NCBI RefSeq assembly: GCF_000003815.2
Contig: NC_049983.1
Coordinates: 8,256,157 to 8,320,156, forward strand
Direction: 5' to 3'
DNA length: 64,000 bases
From: Branchiostoma floridae
Taxonomy: Eukaryota; Chordata; Leptocardii; Amphioxiformes; Branchiostomatidae
Position numbers and translations under genes: made by a program. This document shows, in pieces, positions 57,247-64,000 of the stretch. Numbering within the stretch: position 1 is the stretch's first letter; each line of letters opens with the position of its first letter. The notes below the pieces were generated by a model, which had not been told where the DNA came from, did not search any database, and saw nothing but the letters and a program-made list of their open reading frames with translations.

Positions 57247-59140
57247 AATGATGCAGACTGGACAATGATATGTTATTCATGCACCATGTATTTATAAACA
57301 GATGGGCTGGGAGGTACAAAAATTATTCATGTGAAATAACACTTCCAATAACAGAGCACAATGATAGATTGTTTTTTCGAGAATGGTGTTATGCGTGCCA
57401 ATACTATGACACTACGCCAGTTCTTCAGGTTCGCATTTATTACAACTACAACTAACAATTCTGAGAAACCACTGGAATCGATATCGATTGACTGTCAACT
57501 AAAAGATACTACATTTGCATTAAAATTGGTTGTAAATACATATACCTGAAAGTCTCGGATGGAAATGCTTCAAATGTCTCACAATCTCTGATCATCTCAT
57601 GTCAACAGGAAGTTGTCCGGTTAGTAAACTCTATTGGCATTCATATGTAATCCTACCGCAGTCTTGTCAATCAAGGCTTATCCGTTTTTACCCTCATGAT
57701 GATTAAAGGCAGTTTTGATTCGAAAGATGCAGCCAGTTTCGAGGTGAATTATTGTGAATATCAGCAACATAAGATGAACGATGAGGGTGGAAAATTTGTG
57801 TTCATGTCGTGTGTGTTTGCGTCTGTGTGTGTCTGTGTGTGTGAGTGTGTTTGTGTATGTTATATATGTCGATCTCTTTATCGAACGATAGTGGTCATTG
57901 CCATCAGAGGCAGGTATGTTGTCAATGTGTAGATATTGTTCAGCACCAAGGACATGTATGTAACGTTATGTGTAATGGATCAGTGTCTTCTGCAGTTTAT
58001 TACCTATCCGCTAGGAAAACAGAATGATGGAACAGAGCCTCTATTGCCGTTAGAATGAAACTTTGCAAAAGGAACGTCAAATTACAAAATCTTCGCTTTT
58101 CAGGAAAGAGAAAATCGTACAAGGCTTACAAAGAGGATACGGATGTTTAAATTCATTGAAATTGATAATGGAAATATTACGTTATATGTAGAAATGAAAT
58201 ACACGACATTTCTCTAATAAGTTTGGCAACTCTGCCTTTCCTCTTAAAACGTAAAATAAACCTGCAGCTAGTAATTGGACAGAAAACCCACGTAACTCTA
58301 CCCTGCTAAGAAACACGTGGAAGAACATTCATCGTGTATTTCTGTAGGGTAAAGTCCACAGATACGGAATTACACAACGTACATTGAGAATCTAGTCAGC
58401 ATTACATTTGTTGTGTGTAAATAACTTAATCGCTTTTTTTATCAGGAAAACAACCCCTAACTCACAGAAAAATAACGTCGGAAAATATGAGGGACGCTCC
58501 TTCAAAATCATTAAACAAATAGCATACATTTTTAAAAATTAAATCTTAAAGAATGTAAAGAGCGCATTGTAGCATCGTGACATATTAGATCCCCAGAGTG
58601 TCGTCTGCGAATCGCACAGATGTCCCGAAGGTCGCCAGACCTTAAGCACGCCCCTAGCCCTCCCCCGTCACGCGAGTTTGCTGATCTGCAAATAATCATA
58701 AGTGATTGCTTATCCAGGCGGTGTATTCGCACGTTCTATCACGTAACGTTACCTTCCTGTAGGCTAATGGACTTTGAGACTTCACAACTCTACAAATTGC
58801 ATTGTATGATGAATCTAAGGGGTGTCGACTTGGGTACAAACTCCGGTTGGTGATTTTTTTTCGATAATCTTGTTTTAACTTCTCACGACACAGTCGAAGA
58901 GTTGTAATTGAAATGTTGCTTTATAGAAATGTTTGCTACTTGTCAGCCCCCCCCGCTAATGTTATGAAACGCTCGGAAGTAGTATTTGACCGGTCATCGA
59001 TCTAGCGTCGACCGTTCTAAAAGGCAACGACGATTCACGAGACGGATATTAGCCTCTGCAACTTTTCACATCCACTTTCTTCTGAATATTATAGTCTTCT
59101 ACATAGAACAGTTGTTGTTCTTATGAAATATGGTATCGAT
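57247..59140. other. No gene recognised; (GT)n near 57818-57860
   Basis: AT-rich sequence between the candidate gene and the glucosidase, with short featureless frames and one GT-rich low-complexity patch. Confidence 0.45.
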
Positions 59141-59225
59141 GGCATTTCTTGACAGACATATAAAGCCTTTCCTAAGGGTTTATCGACGGATTTGAACCCA
59201 GAACCCTGGGTCATGGGTTCGGAAA
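59141..59225 (-). mobile_element. Probable SINE fragment
   Basis: AAAGCCTTTCCTAAGGGTTT and GATTTGAACCCAGAACC resemble the body and B-box region of the SINEs at 17760-17947 and 60226-60420, but the rest is missing or too diverged. Confidence 0.35.
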
Positions 59226-59424
59226 ACTCTGCCCTTCCCCCACACAACCCCACTACTTTGGTGACCTAAACCTTTAAACACAGTTCAACAAAATGTCTTG
59301 GCTGTGAAGTTGACAACTTTGCACTTTTGCATTAAAAATAGCCACTGATAGTTGTGTGACGTCCTTCGTCTGATAAGACAAGGTGACTTGAGGTGTACAA
59401 GCATGATGTAACTTCCTCCACGGT

Positions 59425-59470
59425 AGCCTATAATAACACAAGAGGTCGCGTGTGCAGTCTTCTCAGTCTG
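59425..59470 (+). promoter_or_regulatory. Core promoter of the trefoil/GH31 gene
   Basis: A TATA-like box (CTATAATAA, from 59428) precedes initiator-like words GCAGTC (A at 59456, 27 bases downstream) and TCAGTC (A at 59465). Either start would give a 5' leader of about 35-45 bases before the ATG at 59500. Confidence 0.4.
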
Positions 59471-59499
59471 AAGCATTTGTAAGAACTATCACCACCAGA

Positions 59500-60100
59500 A
59501 TGGTGTTACTAAAGCTAACGGTGTTGACGACGCTTTTGACAGGCGCCCTGGGCTACACTGCCCAGACCTGTCCCTCTACCGTCCCGGAGAGTCAGCGGCA
59601 GGACTGCCACCCCGAGCATGGGTCCACCGAGGCTTCATGCACGGCTAGAGGATGCATGTGGTGCGAGTCATCCTACCAAGGCCCTCCTTGGTGTTTCTTT
59701 GACGCTCAGGCTCTCGGTTCGAACACCCCTGCACCAGGGTCGTGCGACAACAGCATCTGCCCGTCCTGTATTCCCGAGTACCAGCGGCAGGACTGCCACC
59801 CCGAGCCTGGCTCCACCGAGGGAAGCTGCACGGCCCGAGGCTGCGTCTGGTGTCCCGCCACCACCCCCAACACGCCCTGGTGCTTCTTCGACTCGAACGT
59901 GGTCGTCCCAGGTGGCCAGCACACCCAAGGCGCCTACACCTGCTCGGCCGTGAACAGCGTCATCCCCGAGTCCCAGCGAGTCGACTGTCATCCCGAGCAC
60001 GGGTCGAACCAGCACAGCTGTGAGCAGAAGGGTTGCTTCTGGTGTCCGGCGTCGTACGAGGGACCGCCGTGGTGCTTCTACAACCAGACGGGCGGCTCGG
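59500..60100 (+). CDS. GH31 gene exon 1: signal peptide and trefoils 1-3
   Basis: The donor is TCGG|GTACGG in phase 1. The three modules are alike even at DNA level (CAGCGGCAGGACTGCCACCC in modules 1 and 2, CAGCGAGTCGACTGTCATCC in module 3) at spacings of about 190-200 bp. They therefore arose by tandem duplication inside one exon. Confidence 0.92.
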
Positions 60101-63100
60101 GTACGGTGCTTTCTTTTGTCTATGTCAAATCTTTTTTTAAATTTTTTATTTGCTTTTGAACAGACGAGGACAATGTAGCAGTGCACTCAAGTTTTGTAAC
60201 TTATATTAAACAGTGCCACATACGTACACACAGAAGGTAAAGGTAGTTTTTTTACCTCCCAGACTGAAGTCAGGTACGCATACCTGGATGAAGTGAGGAA
60301 GGTCGTGTAAAGTGCCTTTCCCAAGGGCACAACGTCGGGGGCACGGCGGGCATCGAAATGAGGACCTATAAGATTCCAAGCCGAACGCTCTACCAGTTGC
60401 GCCACGTCCGACGCCAAAGCTTACTCCTTTATCTTCTACAACTGTAATAAAATCGCAATTTATTGATAGTTTGCTTGTACGTCGTTGACCCTCAGATAGA
60501 CAAATCGTGAGTTGAAAAACAATCCGTTTCTAGGATGACTTTTGTGTCAGCATTTCAAAAACAATCACTCAAAGTTGAAAACCATACGGTGTACTACTAT
60601 TATACCTCCGATGCCTTGTCATAGATTCACTTCATAGAATTTTTGTCATAGATTCACTTCGTCCTCGATATCATGGAAACTCCATGCATCTCCAACATTT
60701 TATTCACCTTCAAAGAGCATCTCGTTCTACGTAAATATTACAAACAACCCTAATCAGCTTAAGTGGCTAACTTTGAGGTAGACGTAGTCGTGACGAACAA
60801 GATCTTGAAAATCGCCCGGTATATATTGCGTTATGACTGTGAAGTTATGTTATTGGATATCATTTCAGTCATAGGCACAGGAGGCCTGGGCGGCAATGGC
60901 GTCTGTCCCACCGACATTGTCGAGTCTAACCGTATTGACTGCTACCCCGGCGGCGGCGCGACCCAGGGAAACTGCGAGGCACTGGGCTGCATCTGGTTCG
61001 TTTGTTTTGTTTTCATTTCTTTGAAAATATACTACATTCATGATTGAGATAGTTACAATTCAACATGATTCATTATTACCGAGTGCACACATGAATTAAT
61101 CTAAAAAAAATAGATAAACTACTTGTACATAAAACTAAACCTGGGTTTAGAGACGTTAGAGTCCATTCCAGGTCACTGCGAATTTTTTTATAACATTTGC
61201 AATATCGTCAATTGTTATGAATATATGCAATATAAAATTTCTGAAGTGGACATCAAAATAAATAATTTTGAGAATAAGTTACAAATAAAATTTGGTTACG
61301 TCAATGAAGGCTAGACATTCAGGTACGCAAAAAAAGTAGTTACTCAAACAGCTAGATATAATTTTGGAAACGGTCAGACGTTTCAGATAATCATAACGTC
61401 CGTTACTGTAAATGCAGAAATGTTCGCGGTGGACAAATGTTCACGGTTTTCGCGGTGACCACTTCACCGCGAACTTAAAACCACCGCGAATATTTTTCTA
61501 TAATGGTATTAGACTGCAGTCTATGGTGTTACCGCGAAATTAAATCCACCGCGAAAAGTCCTTTCCCGCTATCGCGAAATTAAATCCCCGCGAACTTAAA
61601 TGCATTTACAGTATCTTTCGTCAGTGACACTGATTTTGGTTGTTTCATATTTTGAACTTAATGATGCCATAAAAATATCAGGTGCGAGAGCTCCGTCCCC
61701 AACACCCCCTGGTGCTTCTATAACGGCACGTTTGATGACGTGGGAGGGGAGGAGACGTACAGGGTGGACTGTACTCCAGAGGGGCTCAACCCCATCAAGT
61801 GTGCGGACCGCGGCTGCGCAATGGGCGCCGCCAGCCTTCCCGGCGTGCCCCGCTGCTATTTCCCACCAGAACGAGGCTACCAGGTGACGAACGGTTTAAT
61901 ATGTTGAATAGTTTATTTGCATGAAGGAACATTGCAGCCACACATATGAATTGCATCATTTCTACAGGTCACAACAATGACAAAACATACATTGAAAATT
62001 ATCGATCTAGATCTAGTCTAGCATAGAAGTTCTGCTTCTTCCCGCTTCTAGGTTAGGTCACAGGATGGTAAGGTCACGAATGACATCCGCGGGCTCATTA
62101 ATTTTTGCCTGATTTCAGAAAAAAATTTTTTTTTCTTCTTTGGAGATGTTTATCATGACGAAAAATTACCAAAATGAGCAAATATGTTGTGTTGTAGCCT
62201 GTGATTGTAGAAGTGACACTAGCGAGGTCGTCAGGGCTGTAGTTGTAGAAGGGAAACTAGTTAGATAGTTGTAAAAGTGGCACCAATATGGAAGCCATGA
62301 GTGTAGTTACCAGCTTTGTTAGTAATACCAGTCTACCTCACAAGCGTTACTTTCCCTACACCAGTACATGTCTTCAATACAGGAATGAATGCTTTGTTGG
62401 CTGTGATACCATGTTTTTTCCCTTCAAATGTTGTTACAACATTTATGGTGTCTGTTTTGGAAATGTAGCAATGTTGTTTTTTGTAACCGTTTTTCCGCCC
62501 CATTTCCTCAACCTGAAAAGGATGTCATCCACAGAATTTGCTGTGGCCTTATGGCGAAAATGTAGGATTGTATTGGTTTAGCATTAGTCGCTTTGTCAAA
62601 TAACTTTTTGTGGTGTAAAATCTTTGTTGACACATATGAGTCTTGACCCAGGCGGTGGGAGCGCCCGTGGACCTTCCCAACGGTCTCCTCTTCAGCCTGA
62701 AGCGGGTCGGGGGGAACGCGATGTTCGGCGGGGAGGTGGACCCGCTGGCCTTCCTCGTGGAGTACCAGTCCGACTTCAGGATTCACTTCAAGGTATCAGT
62801 TTGCTCGTATCTTCTTAGAATTTTCCATCGCTCTTAAATCAAACTAATGGTGCATTTTATTGCCGCTCGTAACAATAGGGCGAAGAATTGCAAGACACCT
62901 AGTACAGTCTAAAGATCATTTATAAGTATATAATCCAATATAGTGATTAGCTTCAACTGATTGGTTCACTTCTAACGTTACCAACTAGTAGTCACAATAA
63001 GGAGAGGGACCATGAAAAATGGGACCACTATTCTACTATAGCCATTCCATTTCTATATCTTTAAATGTCTTGTTGCTTTTCGTGTAGTTCTATGACCCCA

Positions 63101-63236
63101 ACGACAACCGTTTCGAGGTGCCCCTGGACATCGGTACACCACCAAAACCGATGACCAAAGCTCTGTACAACTTCACCTGGGCAAACGACCCGACCTTTAC
63201 CTTCAACATCACCCGCACAGACACTGGAGCCACGCT
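59500..63236 (+). CDS. Trefoil-domain GH31 alpha-glucosidase (maltase-glucoamylase / acid alpha-glucosidase type), 5' part
   Basis: Five exons join in frame: 59500-60100, 60869-60995, 61682-61883, 62652-62792 and 63088-63236. The gene runs off the window. They give about 406 residues. An N-terminal signal peptide (VLLKLTVLTTLLTGALG) is followed by five trefoil-type modules at about residues 24-68, 87-131, 148-195, 213-258 and 269-303. Each has the R-x-DC-P, C-x3-GC-x-W and PWCF pattern; the fifth is atypical. Residues from about 311 resemble the GH31 N-terminal beta-sandwich (ending FYDPNDNRFEVPLD and FNITRTDTGATL). Family knowledge: these enzymes release glucose from alpha-1,4-glucans in gut or lysosome, with one or two trefoils before the beta-sandwich and catalytic barrel. 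The barrel is not in the window, so activity cannot be judged. A cleavable signal instead of a membrane anchor suggests a secreted or lysosomal form. The ATG has a good context (A at -3, G at +4). Confidence 0.9.
60226..60420 (-). mobile_element. tRNA-headed SINE, minus strand, in GH31 intron 1
   Basis: The minus strand begins with a tRNA-like head (A box TGGCGCAACTGGTAGAGCG, B-box-like GGTCCTCATTTCGATGCC). The body contains, on the + strand, AAAGTGCCTTTCCCAAGGGC followed by ACAACGTCGG, matching the copy at 17760-17947. The T-rich tail side (AGAAGGTAAAGGTAGTTTTT) also has a partner at about 51435-51470. Better preserved in the body than the first copy. Confidence 0.8.
60869..60995 (+). CDS. 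GH31 gene exon 2: first half of trefoil 4
   Basis: The acceptor is ATCATTTCAG|TC and the donor ATCTG|GTTCGT, leaving the Trp codon of GC-I-W split between exons. Encodes a Gly-rich linker (GTGGLGGNG) and VCPTDIVESNRIDCYPGGG. Confidence 0.88.
61404..61613. mobile_element. Palindromic MITE, CGCGGT family, copy 3, in GH31 intron 2
   Basis: The ends are TACTGTAAATGCAG and TGCATTTACAGTA, with facing TTCGCGG / CCGCGAA blocks. The centre ATGGTATTAGACTGCAGTCT is also palindromic. It ends 68 bp before exon 3. Confidence 0.88.
61682..61883 (+). CDS. GH31 gene exon 3: rest of trefoil 4 and trefoil-like 5
   Basis: The acceptor is AAATATCAG|G, completing the split Trp codon, and the donor is TACCAG|GTGACG in phase 0. 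Encodes CESSVPNTPWCFYNG, a Gly/Glu linker, and the fifth, atypical module (RVDCTPEG to GVPRCYFPPERGYQ). In GAA/SI/MGAM proteins the last trefoil-adjacent segment likewise ends with a C-[YF]-FP word before the beta-sandwich. Confidence 0.92.
61884..62651 (+). other. GH31 intron 3, no element recognised
   Basis: AT-rich intron. A 97-residue + frame at 62288-62581 has no motif and I do not call it. Confidence 0.6.
62652..62792 (+). CDS. GH31 gene exon 4: start of the N-terminal beta-sandwich
   Basis: 47 codons in phase 0 between the acceptor TGACCCAG and the donor AAG|GTATCA. Encodes AVGAPVDLPNGLLFSLKRVG and ends VEYQSDFRIHFK. The pattern of a short divergent strand followed by a Tyr/Gln-rich strand and R-x-HFK matches the beginning of the galactose-mutarotase-like domain of GH31 enzymes. 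Confidence 0.85.
63088..63236 (+). CDS. GH31 gene exon 5 (last in window)
   Basis: The acceptor is TTTCGTGTAG|TT and the donor ACGCT|GTAAGT in phase 2. Encodes FYDPNDNRFEVPLDIGTPP, then NFTWANDPTFTFNITRTDTG. The R-[YF]-EVP word and the F-x-I-x-R-x-x-TG word are hallmarks of this part of GAA/SI/MGAM. Two N-glycosylation sequons (NFT, NIT). Confidence 0.9.
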
Positions 63237-63316
63237 GTAAGTTAGACAGAACCAGGAAAATTCTGATCTCTTTGTTATGTGGTAGCAAAACAATTTTTCT
63301 GACCCTAAGATCTACT

Positions 63317-63527
63317 ATTGTAAATGTAGAAATGTTCGCGGTGGATTAATGTTCGCGGTTTTCGCGGTGACCACTTCACCGCGAACTTAAAACCACCGCG
63401 AATATTTTTCTCTTATGGTATTAGACTGCAGTCTATGGTGTTACCGCGAAATTAAATCCACCGAGAAAAGTCCCTTTTCCCGCTACCGCGAAATTAAATC
63501 CCCGCGAACTTCAATGCATTTACAGTA
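63317..63527. mobile_element. Palindromic MITE, CGCGGT family, copy 4, in the next GH31 intron
   Basis: The left end is slightly decayed (ATTGTAAATGTAGAAATG) and the right end intact (TGCATTTACAGTA). The interior is nearly identical to copy 3, including ACCACTTCACCGCGAACTTA and GACTGCAGTCTATGGTGTTA. Confidence 0.85.
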
Positions 63528-64000
63528 TTGTACAAGTTAGTCTTGTCCTTGGTGCTGAATGTGCTATCTTTCATAAGCACTATTCCTTCAGCTTCCGACT
63601 AAAGATGACACAACGTTTGTCAAATTGGTTGTTTCTGGTTGGAATTTTCAATGATGATTTGACAATTCTATTTCAAAGATAACTTTGAAAAGCCAATGTC
63701 AAGTTTAAAGGGTACTGTACTTTTTTGCATATTCTAACAGTTTTATGAGGTATGACTGACGGGTAAAGAGTCTGTCATACCTTGTTACTTTGAACGCCCT
63801 CCCTGCTTATCGTAAATATATTGTAAACAATTCAGGTCCTTCTTGCTTACTCGTATTTTTTGTTTTGAAACAATAAACATGTATTGTTCTCCCTTGTTGT
63901 AGATAGGCTTTTGGCATGGTAGGACTTGTGTTCTATTGCGAGTTCCTGCAAAGCTGTTGTCTATAATGTTTTTCTCTGCTTGCATGTTTGTTCTAATAGC
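63528..64000 (+). other. Continuing GH31 intron, no exon recognised
   Basis: No segment here encodes the expected next GH31 residues, so the following exon should lie beyond the window. Confidence 0.6.

Noticed and set aside
59668..60186. 172-residue minus-strand frame
   Set aside because: Shadow of the GC-rich trefoil exon. The + strand frame has signal peptide, trefoil cysteines and correct splice phases.

Overview
This is a eukaryotic genomic window with spliced genes, AATAAA polyadenylation signals and a dense load of short transposons, SINE and LINE remnants, microsatellites and old tandem arrays. It contains a vertebrate-style sialyltransferase gene and a trefoil/GH31 alpha-glucosidase gene in a compact, repeat-rich layout. 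This suggests an invertebrate deuterostome, most likely a lancelet (Branchiostoma). The species is inference. Two 100-N assembly gaps are present (1984-2083 and 56329-56428).

Layout. From 1 to about 39.8 kb I recognise no protein-coding gene. The stretch holds several divergent tandem arrays with units of roughly 130-300 bp (1.1, 6.7, 11.7, 13.4, 14.9-16.4, 21.9, 28.0 and 35.4-36.6 kb). It also holds small inverted-repeat transposons (TCTCCAAGCAGA-ended, CGCGGT-palindrome and GGTCACATAGG-ended families), a tRNA-headed SINE and simple repeats. A strong TATA plus initiator core promoter with a splice donor lies at about 40.0 kb, without an adjacent coding exon. From 42 to 50 kb there are LINE 3' ends, a LINE reverse-transcriptase C-terminus, a pogo-like element, a hAT-like element with an 8-bp target duplication, and a 1.18-kb inverted-repeat element filled almost entirely with pyrimidines.

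Two genes are clear, both on the + strand. (1) A complete three-coding-exon beta-galactoside alpha-2,6-sialyltransferase-like gene (51036-54044; GT29; 319 aa deduced) has its L, S and VS sialylmotifs assembled correctly across two introns. Its 3' UTR is duplicated in inverted orientation just downstream (arms 54048-54552 and 54835-55345). (2) The 5' part of a GH31 alpha-glucosidase gene of the maltase-glucoamylase / sucrase-isomaltase / acid alpha-glucosidase type (59500-63236 and beyond the window) has a signal peptide, five trefoil-type modules and the start of the GH31 N-terminal beta-sandwich. The catalytic barrel lies outside the window. A third, weak candidate is a small two-exon + strand gene (55303-57246).

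The two recognised genes act in unrelated carbohydrate processes: glycan sialylation in the Golgi and alpha-glucan hydrolysis in the gut lumen or lysosome. Nothing here shows they cooperate. I found no CRISPR array, no operon, no rRNA gene and no convincing functional tRNA gene.
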